Positions 50,839 to 60,659 of a stretch of DNA of 64,000 bases are shown here, in pieces; within the stretch, counting starts at the first letter, position 1; each line of letters starts with the position of its first letter. Both the position numbers and the translations under genes were made by a program. Where the stretch lies: contig NZ_CP010979.1 of the NCBI RefSeq assembly GCF_000498395.2, forward strand, positions 6,557,849 through 6,621,848, written 5' to 3'. The stretch comes from Pseudomonas putida S13.1.2. Lineage in GTDB: Bacteria; Pseudomonadota; Gammaproteobacteria; Pseudomonadales; Pseudomonadaceae. Below the pieces are notes generated by a model. That model did not search any database. It was given only the letters and a program-made list of their open reading frames with translations, and was not told where the DNA came from.

Positions 50839-51762
50839 TCAGGCTTGTGGGGGGGCTGCGAAGGGCACGTCCAGTGGCGCGGTGTCGAAGTTGCGCAGCA
50901 GGTCGATGAGAATCTGCGTGGCCGGGCCCAAGGTCTTCTCTTTGCTCGAATAAAGGTAGAACAGTGGGTGGCGGCTGCCACCCTGATCCAGTTGCAGCGG
51001 TTTGAGCACGCCTTCAGCCAGCTCGCGCTCGATCATGTGCCGGGGCAGCCAGGCAAAGCCCAGGCCGCTGCTGACGAAGGTGGCGGCGGTGCCCAGGCTG
51101 CCGACGGTCCAGCGCTGCTCGGCACCCAGCCAGCCGACGTCGCGTGGCTGCGCGCGGCCGGAGTCGCGGATAACTACCTGCAGCTGGCTTTCCAGGTCCT
51201 GGAAGGTAAGTTCCCGGCCCAGGCGGTGCAGGCTGTGTTCAGGATGGGCGACGGCGACGAACTCCACCGCGCTCAGTTCGGCGCCCAGGTAGCCGCCAAT
51301 GCTGTAGCTGCTGATGGCCAGGTCGGCGATACCTTCGTGCATCACTTCTTCTACGCCAGACAATACTTCTTCACGCAGGCGCACCCGGCAGCCGCGGCTT
51401 TGCGGCATGAACGCGGCCAGGGCACGTACCAGGCGGGCGCTGGGGTAGGCGGCATCGACCACCAGGCGCACCTCGGCTTCCCAGCCTTGTTCCATGTGGT
51501 GGGCAAGGTCTTCGAGCTGGCTGGCCTGCTTTACCAGGTGGCGCGAGCGGCGCAACAACACGTTGCCCGCCTCGGTGAGCACCGCCTTGCGGCCGTCGAT
51601 GCGCAGCAGTGGCACGCCCAGTTGTTCCTGCATGCGGGCCACGGTGTAGCTGACCGAGGACTGCGAACGGTGCAGTGCCTCGGCGGCCTGGGCAAACCCG
51701 CCGTGATCGACCACTGCTTGCAGGGTTCGCCACTGGTCAAGGGTTACGCGCGGCGCTTTCAT
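50839..51762 (-). CDS. LysR-family transcriptional regulator
   Basis: 307 residues. An N-terminal HTH reads LDQWRTLQAVVDHGGFAQAA, EALHRSQSSVSYTVARMQ, with DGRKAVLTEAG after it. An effector-binding domain follows. An AGGAGCGA site precedes the ATG. It is first in a minus-strand unit with the hydrolase and ppiA. It is divergent from a small secreted-protein gene 47 nt away, and azoR follows beyond it. Either could be a target, as LysR regulators usually act on the neighbouring divergent promoter. Confidence 0.92.
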   Translation of the reverse strand: MKAPRVTLDQWRTLQAVVDHGGFAQAAEALHRSQSSVSYTVARMQEQLGVPLLRIDGRKAVLTEAGNVLLRRSRHLVKQASQLEDLAHHMEQGWEAEVRLVVDAAYPSARLVRALAAFMPQSRGCRVRLREEVLSGVEEVMHEGIADLAISSYSIGGYLGAELSAVEFVAVAHPEHSLHRLGRELTFQDLESQLQVVIRDSGRAQPRDVGWLGAEQRWTVGSLGTAATFVSSGLGFAWLPRHMIERELAEGVLKPLQLDQGGSRHPLFYLYSSKEKTLGPATQILIDLLRNFDTAPLDVPFAAPPQA

Positions 51763-51809
51763 CTTTCGCTCCTGTTGTCCTAAGCTGCCTCTTTCAAGGA
51801 GAGCGGCCC

Positions 51810-52124
51810 ATGAAGAAATGTTGTGCGGCAATACTGATGTGCCTGCCCCTCGGGGCCATGGCCTATCCCATCGATGTGGAGAAGGAACTGACCGGGGTCA
51901 AGCTCGACTACACCGCCTATGACACGGCCTACGACATTGGCGCCATTACCCTGAACAACTATGGGCAAGTACCGGCGGCGTGCAAGGTCACCTTCCGCAA
52001 CGGCCCGGAAGCACCGCGGGTACGCCGGGTGAACGTTCCGGCCGGCAAAAGCGTCGATGTCTCCGCCAAATTCAATCGGCAGATCATCAAACTGCGGATC
52101 GCCTTGAGCTGCAGTGCGGAATAA
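51810..52124 (+). CDS. Small periplasmic protein of unknown function
   Basis: 104 residues with a signal peptide (MKKCCAAILMCLPLGAMAYP) and a beta-rich mature part (LDYTAYDTAYDIGAITLNNY, then VTFRNGPEAPRVRRV) holding two Cys. AAGGAGAG precedes the ATG. Homologues are sometimes mislabelled as 3-phosphoglycerate kinase, which the size and signal peptide exclude. It is divergent from the LysR gene and may be under its control. Confidence 0.82.
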   Translation: MKKCCAAILMCLPLGAMAYPIDVEKELTGVKLDYTAYDTAYDIGAITLNNYGQVPAACKVTFRNGPEAPRVRRVNVPAGKSVDVSAKFNRQIIKLRIALSCSAE

Positions 52125-52132
52125 AACTGATT

Positions 52133-52144
52133 AATCGATTGATT
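52133..52144. promoter_or_regulatory. Candidate LysR-type operator before azoR
   Basis: AATCGATTGATT is a short dyad (AATC...GATT), followed 22 nt later by a second ATCGAT in a T-rich run. It lies about 90 nt before the azoR ATG and could bind the nearby LysR protein. This is a weak pattern match only. Confidence 0.25.
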
Positions 52145-52233
52145 GAACCCACTTTTTACGCTTTTTTATCGATAGGTCAAGCCTTAATCTCACCTCCATC
52201 GAATCGCACCCTTTTCGCCGATGGAGGCACCCC

Positions 52234-52833
52234 ATGTCCCGCGTACTGATCATCGAAAGCAGCGCCCGCCAGCAGGATTCCGTTTCCCGTCAGCTGACCA
52301 ACGACTTCATCCAGCAATGGCGGGCCGCCCACCCGGCCGATCAGATCACTGTGCGCGACCTGGCCGTAAACCCGGTGCCGCACCTGGACGCCAACCTGCT
52401 GGGTGGCTGGATGAAGCCGGAAGAACAGCGCAGCGCCGCCGAGCTGGAGGCCCTGGCCCGTTCCAATGAACTGACTGATGAATTGCTGGCCGCCGACGTG
52501 CTGGTCATGGCTGCGCCGATGTACAACTTCACCATCCCCAGCACCCTCAAGGCCTGGCTGGACCACGTGTTGCGTGCCGGCATCACCTTCAAGTACACCC
52601 CCACTGGCCCGCAGGGCCTGCTGACTGGCAAGCGCGCCGTGGTCCTGACTGCTCGCGGCGGTATCCACGCTGGCGCCACCAGCGACCACCAGGAACCGTA
52701 CCTGCGCCAGGTGATGGCGTTCATCGGCATTCACGATGTCGACTTCATCCATGCCGAAGGCCTGAACATGAGCGGCGAGTTCCACGAGAAGGGCGTCAAC
52801 CAGGCCAAGGCCAGGCTGGCGGCAGTGGCCTGA
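52234..52833 (+). CDS. azoR: FMN-dependent NADH-azoreductase
   Basis: 199 residues of the flavodoxin-like NQO family. It has the FMN-binding SSARQQDSVSRQL, MAAPMYNFTIPSTLKAWLDH and LTARGGIHAG blocks seen in AzoR. It reduces quinones and azo dyes with NADH by two-electron transfer, protecting against thiol-reactive stress. GGAGG lies 8 nt before the ATG. A strong terminator follows. Pseudomonads have several azoR paralogues. Confidence 0.93.
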   Translation: MSRVLIIESSARQQDSVSRQLTNDFIQQWRAAHPADQITVRDLAVNPVPHLDANLLGGWMKPEEQRSAAELEALARSNELTDELLAADVLVMAAPMYNFTIPSTLKAWLDHVLRAGITFKYTPTGPQGLLTGKRAVVLTARGGIHAGATSDHQEPYLRQVMAFIGIHDVDFIHAEGLNMSGEFHEKGVNQAKARLAAVA

Positions 52834-52885
52834 GGTTTACTGAATTCCCAACCCTGACACCTGTTTTTGCTCCTTTGGGTGTACT

Positions 52886-52910
52886 GCCCGGCCAATGGCC
52901 GGGCTTTTTT
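52886..52910 (+). terminator. Rho-independent terminator of azoR
   Basis: Stem GCCCGGCC/GGCCGGGC with loop AAT, followed by TTTTTT. It lies 53 nt after the azoR stop and just before IS copy B. Confidence 0.92.
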
Positions 52911-53027
52911 ATTTTTTGTGCATATGCGGTCTGCTTGTGCTCTGTGTAATCGATGGACTCGCCCCCGCCGAGGCATCACAGTGCCACGGTGGCGTTCGAA
53001 GAAGCCAACGGCAGCGAGGGCGAGACC

Positions 53028-54131
53028 ATGAAAAAGCATAGTTCGAAGCACGATTCCCTGTCTTCCACCGACGTGGAACTTTGCACAACCATCTGCGTTG
53101 ACCTGGCCAAACAGGTCTTCCAGTTGGCAGGCGAGGACGCTACTGGTCGGGTGATCTACGAAGATCGCATCAAATCCCGTCAAGCATTCCATGACTTCCT
53201 GATCAGGCTGCCAACGACCGTGGCCGTCTTGATGGAGTGCGGTCCAGGTGCACAAGCCTGGGCCAGGCTGCTGCAAACCAAAGGTAATCCGGTTCGCATC
53301 CTGCCTGCGCAACGCGTCGCCGAACACCGTAGCGGCGCGAAGAACGACCGTAACGATGCCCATGCCATTCTGCGTGCCGGTCGCGATACCAGCATTGCCT
53401 CCGTACCGATCAAGAGCACCACAGCGCTGGCTATTCAAGCACTGCATCGCATCCGGCGCGGCAACATCAAGCGGCATACAGCGCTGGGCAATCAGATACG
53501 TGGCCTGCTGCTTGAGCATGGCGTATCCATGCCTCAAGGCGATGCCGCGATCAGTCAGCAGGTACCGCGGGCGCTTGAGGATGCCTCCTTGCCTCTGCCC
53601 GACTTGTTGCGCGAGTTGCTTGATGAACTGCTGACTGACTGGCTGTCTTTAGGTGAACGCATTGCGGCGCTGAGTGGACGGCTCGAAGTGACAGCCCAGC
53701 AAGATAAGGTGGCACAGCGGCTGATCACCATTCGTGGCGTTGGCCCAATCATCGCCACGGCGATCGTGGCAAAACAGACCGAACCCAGCCGCTTCGCGAG
53801 TGGCCGAATGTATTCCGCCTTCTTCGGTATCGTCCCGGACCAGCACAGTAGCGGAAACAAAATCAGGCTGGGCAGAATGAGCAAGCGAGGTGACGGCTAC
53901 ATACGCAGCCTGATGATCCAGGGCGCGCATGCTGTCTTGAGTCAGCTAAGACCTGATTCCGATCAGCCAGACGATCGCCGCCTGTTGCGCTGGCTATCCC
54001 GCCTTGGACGCAAGGAGGCGGCGATCAGACTGGCTAATCGAAATCTGCGCATTATCTGGGCTCTGTTACAGAGCAATCAGGTCTACCAACGCAAACCGAA
54101 CAACAACCCGGAGGCTGCTATGAGCCTCTGA
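53028..54131 (+). CDS. IS110-family transposase/recombinase, copy B
   Basis: 367 residues with the same protein sequence as copy A as far as compared. The DEDD residues and the HSSGNKIRLGRMSKRGDG serine segment are present. The codons differ at several places (for example GCC/GCG, GTG/GTC, GAG/GAA, GAT/GAC), all silent. The enzyme should be functional, but its own downstream RNA region is interrupted, so mobility would need RNA supplied from copy A. Confidence 0.92.
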   Translation: MKKHSSKHDSLSSTDVELCTTICVDLAKQVFQLAGEDATGRVIYEDRIKSRQAFHDFLIRLPTTVAVLMECGPGAQAWARLLQTKGNPVRILPAQRVAEHRSGAKNDRNDAHAILRAGRDTSIASVPIKSTTALAIQALHRIRRGNIKRHTALGNQIRGLLLEHGVSMPQGDAAISQQVPRALEDASLPLPDLLRELLDELLTDWLSLGERIAALSGRLEVTAQQDKVAQRLITIRGVGPIIATAIVAKQTEPSRFASGRMYSAFFGIVPDQHSSGNKIRLGRMSKRGDGYIRSLMIQGAHAVLSQLRPDSDQPDDRRLLRWLSRLGRKEAAIRLANRNLRIIWALLQSNQVYQRKPNNNPEAAMSL

Positions 54132-54256
54132 CCAACCGAGCAATGCCACCGGAGCGCTGAGCGCTCCAACCCCTGCTAGTGAACATTGACCCTAGGTAAG
54201 ACCGTCGCAGACAGATGCCTTGATCTGGTCAAGTAATTTTGGACACCGGTTAAGGT

Positions 54257-55054
54257 TCATGCCGCTGTCCTGAGCTTTTCCTCCATGGCTACCGGGGTCT
54301 CATAGCCGTTGTAACTGTGGAGGCGCTTGAGGTTGTAGCGCACCAAATAAGCCATGATGTCGGCCTTAGCTGCAGCTTCGGACTCATAGCCCCCTGCTGG
54401 CACCCATTCTGATTTCAATGCCCCGAAAAATCGCTCCATGGCGGCGTTGTCCCAGCATTGGCCACGGTGGCTCATGCTTTGTTTCAAGCTGCACTCTTCA
54501 AGCACAGCCCTGAATTTATGGCTGGTGTACTGACAACCTTGATCTGAATGAAACATCACCCCTGCAGGTTTACCTCTGGACTCAGACGCCATACGCAGCG
54601 CGTCACAGGCCAATGTGGCATCGGCAGTCATTGAGAATGCCCAGCCCACAACTCGGCGTGCGTACAAGTCGATTATTGCGGCCAAATAGAGCCAACGTCT
54701 GCCAACCTGGATGTAAGTCACATCGCCACACCAAACCTCATTGATCGTCGAAACTTTGAAGTTTCGCTTCAGCTGGTTTTCCGCAATCAGTGCTTCCGCG
54801 CCCGATGAGCGATACCGATGGGGCCTTCGTTGTCGGCATTCCAGACCAGCTTCACGCATAAGAGCACGCACTTTGTAACGCCCGATTTTATGGCCTTCAC
54901 GTCGCATTTCCTGCATCAACGTGCGTGAGCCTGCGGAGCCTCGTGACGCCTTGAAAAGCTTGATTACCTGCGAGCGTAGAGCATCCCTTTCGAGATTTTC
55001 ACGCCCTTGGCGTTTGCGCCAGGCATAGAAACTGCTGCGCTTGACCCCAAGCAC
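54257..55054 (-). CDS. IS3-family transposase OrfB (DDE integrase domain)
   Basis: 265 residues from the internal ATG. The HTH_21 part (FKASRGSAGSRTLMQEMRRE) is followed by the rve integrase core with DDE residues: Asp in VWCGDVTYIQV, Asp in FHSDQGCQYTSHKF, Glu in AAMERFFGALKSE. The frame is open upstream to the slippery site at the end of orfA. The active protein is therefore probably an OrfAB fusion made by -1 frameshifting. Confidence 0.93.
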   Translation of the reverse strand: MLGVKRSSFYAWRKRQGRENLERDALRSQVIKLFKASRGSAGSRTLMQEMRREGHKIGRYKVRALMREAGLECRQRRPHRYRSSGAEALIAENQLKRNFKVSTINEVWCGDVTYIQVGRRWLYLAAIIDLYARRVVGWAFSMTADATLACDALRMASESRGKPAGVMFHSDQGCQYTSHKFRAVLEECSLKQSMSHRGQCWDNAAMERFFGALKSEWVPAGGYESEAAAKADIMAYLVRYNLKRLHSYNGYETPVAMEEKLRTAA

Positions 55055-55098
55055 GCGACAGCAGTCGACAACACCATATTGCTCACTCAGCTCGTTGA

Positions 55099-55401
55099 TC
55101 AGCGAGAATGATCTTTGGAGTCCCGAAGCAGGAGAGCACTGGCCTTTTTTAGGATTTCGAGATCCCGATCCTTCTGACGAACCAGAGCTTCCAGCTCCTC
55201 AATGCGTCGTTGATCCGGGGTAATAGCCTTGGCCCCAGCGGGGACTTTCCCCGCTCTTTCCTGCCGTACCTGCTCAACCCAGCGGCGGAGAGCTGTACGA
55301 CCTATTCCGAGGATTTGGCACACCTCAGGAACCGACTGGCCGCCGTCTAACACCATCTCAGCAGCTTGAATTTTGTGTTCTTTCGAGTAGGACTTTCGCA
55401 C
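55099..55401 (-). CDS. IS3-family OrfA (HTH protein)
   Basis: 100 residues from a GTG at 55,401 with GGAGG 8 nt upstream. An ATG further out lies in the terminal repeat and is rejected. The helix-turn-helix KIQAAEMVLDGGQSVPEVCQ, then ILGIGRTALRRWVEQ and a leucine-zipper-like tail (RRIEELEALVRQKDRDLEIL) are typical. The slippery heptamer AAAAAAG at 55,144-55,150 (minus strand) stands in the A-AAA-AAG register, so a -1 shift joins the frame to OrfB. Confidence 0.9.
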   Translation of the reverse strand: MRKSYSKEHKIQAAEMVLDGGQSVPEVCQILGIGRTALRRWVEQVRQERAGKVPAGAKAITPDQRRIEELEALVRQKDRDLEILKKASALLLRDSKDHSR

Positions 55402-55637
55402 TGATTTTGCCTCCAATTGGGCGCCATGATAGCGCCCTAAGAAGGTGTCCAAAATCATTAGGCCAGTTCACCTCCGCTCCTACAGGCCTAACGTAATGGC
55501 CTCAATGTAAACGGCACACTGCGAGCTCACCACGATGTTGGCCAGAAGCGAAAAGCTTCCTCGAATAGGCCTGATACATAGATGCAACCGGGTTCCTATG
55601 TTCAAAAGCAGCTAGACAGTGTGGGCGAGTCCATACA

Positions 55638-55755
55638 TAGGAGCGGCCTTGTGTCGCGAAAGGGCTGCAAAGCAGCCCCGGCAATATGTGCTGCTGTGCA
55701 GAAATCCTGGGGGCGCTTCGCACCCCTTTCGCGACACAAGGCCGCTCCCACAAAG
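55638..55755. repeat. REP pair of the TGTAGGAGCGG class, interrupted by IS copy B
   Basis: The left unit begins TAGGAGCGGCCTTGTGTCGC directly at the IS right end; the inverted partner GCGACACAAGGCCGCTCCCA is intact. The missing TGTA of the left unit is on the other side of the IS at 52,945-52,948. Confidence 0.87.
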
Positions 55756-55845
55756 ACCGCGTTCGCCGTCACCCCTACATTCCTCATGGTTGAACTCATT
55801 CGCCGCAACCCGCTAAGGTCGCGGCCTTGATTACGAGAGGCAACC

Positions 55846-56721
55846 ATGGGCTACCTGATAATCGTCGCGCTGATCCAGGCGTTTTCCTTCAGCCTGATCG
55901 GCGAGTACCTGGCCGGGCACGTCGACAGCTACTTCGCCGTGCTCGCACGGGTGCTGCTGGCGGGCCTGGTGTTCCTGCCGCTGACACGCTGGCGCCAGGT
56001 CGAACCGCGCTTCATGCGTTCGATGCTGCTGATCGGCGCATTGCAGTACGGCATCACCTACGTCTGCCTGTACCTGAGCTTCCGCGTACTCACGGTACCA
56101 GAGGTGCTGCTATTCACCATCCTCACGCCGTTGCACGTGACGTTGATCGAAGACGCCATGAACCGGCGTTTCAACCCATGGGCACTGCTGGCTGCGCTGG
56201 TGGCGGTAGCCGGTGCCGCGGTGATCCGCTTCGACAGCATCAGCGGCGAGTTCTTCATCGGCTTCCTGTTGCTGCAACTGGCCAATTTCACCTATGCCGC
56301 CGGCCAGGTGCTGTACCGCCATCTGGTCGCGCGCAACCCCAGTGACCTACCGCACTACGCCCGCTTTGGCTACTTCTATCTGGGGGCCTTGCTGGTGGTG
56401 CTGCCGGCCTTCCTGCTGTTCGGCAATGCCCAGCACCTGCCGAGTACCGATGTGCAATGGCTGGTGCTGCTGTTCCTGGGCCTGTGCCCGACGGCGCTGG
56501 GCCTGTACTGGTGGAACAAGGGCGCGTGCATGGTTTCTGGCGGCACGCTGGCGGTCATGAACAACCTGCATGTGCCGGTGGGGTTGCTGCTGAACCTGCT
56601 GATCTGGAACCAGCACGAGCCGCTGGGGCGGCTGTTCATCGGCGGTGCGATCATCCTGGCGTCGGTGTGGCTGAGCCGGTTGGGCGCACGCGCGCAGGCA
56701 CCGCTGGCCAACAAGGCCTGA
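55846..56721 (+). CDS. EamA/DMT-family transporter
   Basis: 291 residues with about ten helices in two EamA repeats (LIQAFSFSLIGEYLAGHVDS; CPTALGLYWWNKGACMVSGG). It resembles the carboxylate/amino acid/amine exporter group. A GAGAGGCAACC ribosome site precedes the ATG. The AEC transporter gene begins 2 nt after its stop, so they form a two-gene transport unit of unknown substrate. Confidence 0.9.
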   Translation: MGYLIIVALIQAFSFSLIGEYLAGHVDSYFAVLARVLLAGLVFLPLTRWRQVEPRFMRSMLLIGALQYGITYVCLYLSFRVLTVPEVLLFTILTPLHVTLIEDAMNRRFNPWALLAALVAVAGAAVIRFDSISGEFFIGFLLLQLANFTYAAGQVLYRHLVARNPSDLPHYARFGYFYLGALLVVLPAFLLFGNAQHLPSTDVQWLVLLFLGLCPTALGLYWWNKGACMVSGGTLAVMNNLHVPVGLLLNLLIWNQHEPLGRLFIGGAIILASVWLSRLGARAQAPLANKA

Positions 56722-56722
56722 C

Positions 56723-57658
56723 ATGCACACCCTCTTCGTCATCGTTGCGCCGATCTTCGCCCTGATCCTGGTCGGTTATCTATGCCGCAAGACCAACAAG
56801 CTGGGTGACAAGGCCGCCGCCGAAATCAACAAGATGGTGGTGTGGCTGTGCCTGCCGGCGTTGCTGATCAAGGTAACGGCCACTGCCACCTGGAGCGAGA
56901 TCTGGCACCCGGGTTTCATCGCGGCCTTTGGCACGGGTGCCCTGGCCATGTTCGTGGTCACGCTGTTGTGGCGCCTGAACAGCGGCCACGGCCTGGTGGC
57001 GTCGAGCATCGACGGGCTGAGTGCGGGGTATGCCAACACCGGTTATATAGGCATCCCGTTGTGCCTGCTGCTATTCGGCCAGGCGGGCTTGCAGCCGGCG
57101 CTGATTTCATCGTTGATCGTGGTGTGCCTGGTGTTCGCCATTTCGCTGACGCTGATCGAGGTCGGGCTACAGGAGGAGCGGCATATCGGTCGCGCCGTGG
57201 TGGTCGTTGGCAAGGCGCTGGCGAAGAACCCGCTGGTGATTTCGCCGCTGGCGGGGGCGGGGTGGGCCATGAGCGGGTTGGGGCTGGCCGAGCCGGTGCT
57301 GCACTTTCTGGACATGCTGGCGCTGGCCACCACGCCGTGCGCCTTGGTATCGCTGGGTGCATTCCTGGCAGAAAAGCGCGCGGGCGCGCAAGCCAGCCCG
57401 TGGCCATTGGTAGGCTTGAAGCTGGTGGGGCAGCCGGCGCTGACCTGGGTGCTGGCATACAAGGTATTCAGCCTGCCGAGCATGTGGGCGGCTTCGGCGG
57501 TGCTGCTGGCGGCCCTGCCGACCGGCACGGGGCCGTTCATGCTGGCGGAGTATTACAACCGCGAGGCGGGGCTGATTTCGCGGACGATCCTGTTGTCGAC
57601 CGTGGCATCGCTGGTGACCTTGACCGGGTTGTTGTACCTGCTGGGTTATGCGGGGTAG
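56723..57658 (+). CDS. AEC-family transporter (auxin efflux carrier fold)
   Basis: 311 residues, about ten helices in two inverted halves. It has family blocks VAPIFALILVGYLCRKTNKL, LSAGYANTGYIGIPLCLLLF and LAALPTGTGPFMLAEYYNRE. Bacterial members move organic acids such as malate or malonate. It starts 2 nt after the DMT gene stop. The substrate is not predictable. Confidence 0.92.
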   Translation: MHTLFVIVAPIFALILVGYLCRKTNKLGDKAAAEINKMVVWLCLPALLIKVTATATWSEIWHPGFIAAFGTGALAMFVVTLLWRLNSGHGLVASSIDGLSAGYANTGYIGIPLCLLLFGQAGLQPALISSLIVVCLVFAISLTLIEVGLQEERHIGRAVVVVGKALAKNPLVISPLAGAGWAMSGLGLAEPVLHFLDMLALATTPCALVSLGAFLAEKRAGAQASPWPLVGLKLVGQPALTWVLAYKVFSLPSMWAASAVLLAALPTGTGPFMLAEYYNREAGLISRTILLSTVASLVTLTGLLYLLGYAG

Positions 57659-57662
57659 CAGC

Positions 57663-57765
57663 AGGGCCTATCGCCGGCAAGGCAGCTCCCACAGGATGGC
57701 ATCACGGCTGGATGCTGTGAGCTCCCTGTGGGAGCTGGCTTGCCGGCGATGGGCTGCAAGGCAGC
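57663..57765. repeat. REP pair of the GCCGGCAAG class
   Basis: Inverted units (CTATCGCCGGCAAGGCAGCT and GAGCTGGCTTGCCGGCGATG) lie between the convergent AEC and MscS genes. Confidence 0.88.
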
Positions 57766-57775
57766 CCCGGCAATC

Positions 57776-59077
57776 TCAAGCCTCGCTCATCTCCTCAAGA
57801 CGATGCGGCATTGGCTCAGCCGCTGTACGCCCCGCCAAGCCCACCCGCATGTCATTGCCACTCGGCTGCTGATACAGGCTCAACCCGAACTCCGGCAACA
57901 CCGCCAGCAGGTAGTCGAAGATATCCCCCTGGATCCGCTCGTAATCCGCCCACACCGTGGTGGTGGTGAAGCAGTAGATCTCCAGCGGCACACCTTCGGC
58001 GGTGGTCTGCATCTGCCGCACCATGCAGGTCATGTTCGGGTGCACGTTGGGGTGGTTTTTCAGGTAAGCCAGGGCGAACGCGCGGAAGGTGCCGATGTTG
58101 GTCAGCTTGCGGCGGTTGGCCGACAGCTCGGCGACAGGCCCCAAGGCTTCGTTCCAGTTCTGCAGCTCCTGGCGCTTGCCGGCCAGGTAGTCGCCCAGCA
58201 GCTGTACCTGGCTCAGGCGCTGCTCCTCTTCGCGGGTCAGAAAGCGCACACCGGCCGCGTCGATGAACAGGCTGCGCTTGATCCGCCGGCCACCGGACTG
58301 CTGCATGCCGCGGTAGTTGCGGAACGACTCGCTCATCAGGCGCCAGGTGGGGATGGAGACGATGGTCTTGTCGAAATTCTGCACCTTCACCGTGTGCAGG
58401 GTGATGTCCACCACGTCGCCATCGGCACCCACCTGCGGCATTTCGATCCAGTCACCCACGTGCAGCATGTCGTTGCTGGTGAGCTGCACGCTGGCGACGA
58501 ACGACAGCAGGGTGTCCTTGTACACCAACAGCAGCACCGCCGACATGGCACCCAGGCCCGACAGCAGCAGCAACGGCGAGCGGTCGATCAAGGTGGCGAC
58601 GATGACGATGGAGGCGAAGATCCACAGCATCATCTTGGCCAGTTGCACATAGCCCTTGATCGAGCGGGTGCGGGCGTGTTCGGTGCGGGCGTAGATGTCC
58701 AGCAGGGCGTCCAGCAGGCACGACAGCGCCATGGTCATGAACAGCAGGGTAAAGGCCAGGGCCACGTTGCCGAGGAAGTGCTGGGCGGTGTCTGACAGCT
58801 CCGGCACCAGCTTCAGGCCGAACTGGATCACCAGCGACGGCGTGGTTTGCGCCAGGCGGTGAAACACCTTGTTGTGGCGCAGGTCGTCCAGCCATTTCAG
58901 CGCGGGCTGGCGGGCCAGCAGGCGGGCGCCATGCAGCATCAAAAAGCGCGCCAGGCGGCCGAGGATGAGGGAAATCAGCAGCAGCACCGCCAGGCCAATG
59001 GCGGCGTGCAGCATCGGGTGTTGGTCGAGGGTGCCCCACAGGTCGAGGGAGTCACGCCAGATTCGTTGTATATCCAT
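57776..59077 (-). CDS. MscS-family mechanosensitive channel (YbdG-like)
   Basis: 433 residues. Five N-terminal membrane helices lie within about 20-200. The MscS pore-lining helix and beta domain follow (LLSGLGAMSAVLLLVYKDTL; NDMLHVGDWIEM; NFDKTIVSIPTWRLMSESF). The charged insert and C-terminal alpha/beta domain match the YbdG/mini-conductance group rather than short MscS. It releases solutes upon hypo-osmotic shock. Monocistronic, divergent from the helicase gene. Confidence 0.92.
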   Translation of the reverse strand: MDIQRIWRDSLDLWGTLDQHPMLHAAIGLAVLLLISLILGRLARFLMLHGARLLARQPALKWLDDLRHNKVFHRLAQTTPSLVIQFGLKLVPELSDTAQHFLGNVALAFTLLFMTMALSCLLDALLDIYARTEHARTRSIKGYVQLAKMMLWIFASIVIVATLIDRSPLLLLSGLGAMSAVLLLVYKDTLLSFVASVQLTSNDMLHVGDWIEMPQVGADGDVVDITLHTVKVQNFDKTIVSIPTWRLMSESFRNYRGMQQSGGRRIKRSLFIDAAGVRFLTREEEQRLSQVQLLGDYLAGKRQELQNWNEALGPVAELSANRRKLTNIGTFRAFALAYLKNHPNVHPNMTCMVRQMQTTAEGVPLEIYCFTTTTVWADYERIQGDIFDYLLAVLPEFGLSLYQQPSGNDMRVGLAGRTAAEPMPHRLEEMSEA

Positions 59078-59218
59078 GGGGTTGCGTACATCTTGTTGCG
59101 AAACGAAGGGCCATTAGAGCGCGGATGACGACAAAGTTGCCAAAAGAAATTCGGCTAAGGCGGCAGAAAACGTTACCCTATGCAACTGAATTTCCCGCAC
59201 TTGCCTGAGGTTACCTCC

Positions 59219-60541
<1,323 letters not shown>

Positions 60542-60551
60542 GTAGCTATCA

Positions 60552-60647
60552 AGGCCCTATCGCCGGCAAGCCAGCTCCCACAGGGAAACCACAGACGCTG
60601 AATTCAGCGGGACCTGTGGGAGCGGGCTTGCCGGCGATGGAGCCATC
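60552..60647. repeat. REP pair of the GCCGGCAAG class
   Basis: Inverted units CCCTATCGCCGGCAAGCCAG and GGGCTTGCCGGCGATGGAGC lie between the convergent helicase and small secreted-protein genes. Confidence 0.88.
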
Positions 60648-60659
60648 GAAGGCAACCGG

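Larger units (their letters stand above)
54221..55470 (-). mobile_element. IS3-family insertion sequence inside IS copy B
   Basis: 1,250-bp element with imperfect terminal inverted repeats. The left begins TGATCTGGTC and the right, read inward, TGAACTGGCC; both continue to TTTTGGACACC. A 3-bp target duplication CCT stands at 54,218-54,220 and 55,471-55,473, the size usual for IS3. It codes for OrfA and OrfB in the minus direction. Comparison with copy A shows the empty site GATGCCTCCGCTCC, so the insertion is precise. Confidence 0.93.
52949..55637 (+). mobile_element. IS110-family (IS1111-group) insertion sequence, copy B, split by an IS3 element
   Basis: Same element as at 34,637-36,072 in opposite orientation. 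Its 2,689 bp equal 1,436 bp plus a 1,250-bp IS3-family insertion and its 3-bp duplication. The left flank ends TGTGTA. The right flank continues TAGGAGCGGCCTTGTGTCGC, the start of a REP unit, so the insertion point is the same REP position as in copy A. Sub-terminal repeats ATGGACTCGCCC are at both ends. Transposase differences from copy A noted so far are silent. The presumed guide region is broken by the IS3 insertion. Confidence 0.9.

Noticed and set aside
51810..52124. 3-phosphoglycerate kinase annotation sometimes attached to this small gene
   Set aside because: 104 residues with a signal peptide and no nucleotide-binding motif cannot be that enzyme.
36073..52948. Composite transposon bounded by the two IS110-family copies
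   Set aside because: Each copy sits in its own REP with rejoinable flanks. The genes between are ordinary core genes in syntenic order, and IS110-family elements are not known to form classical composite transposons.
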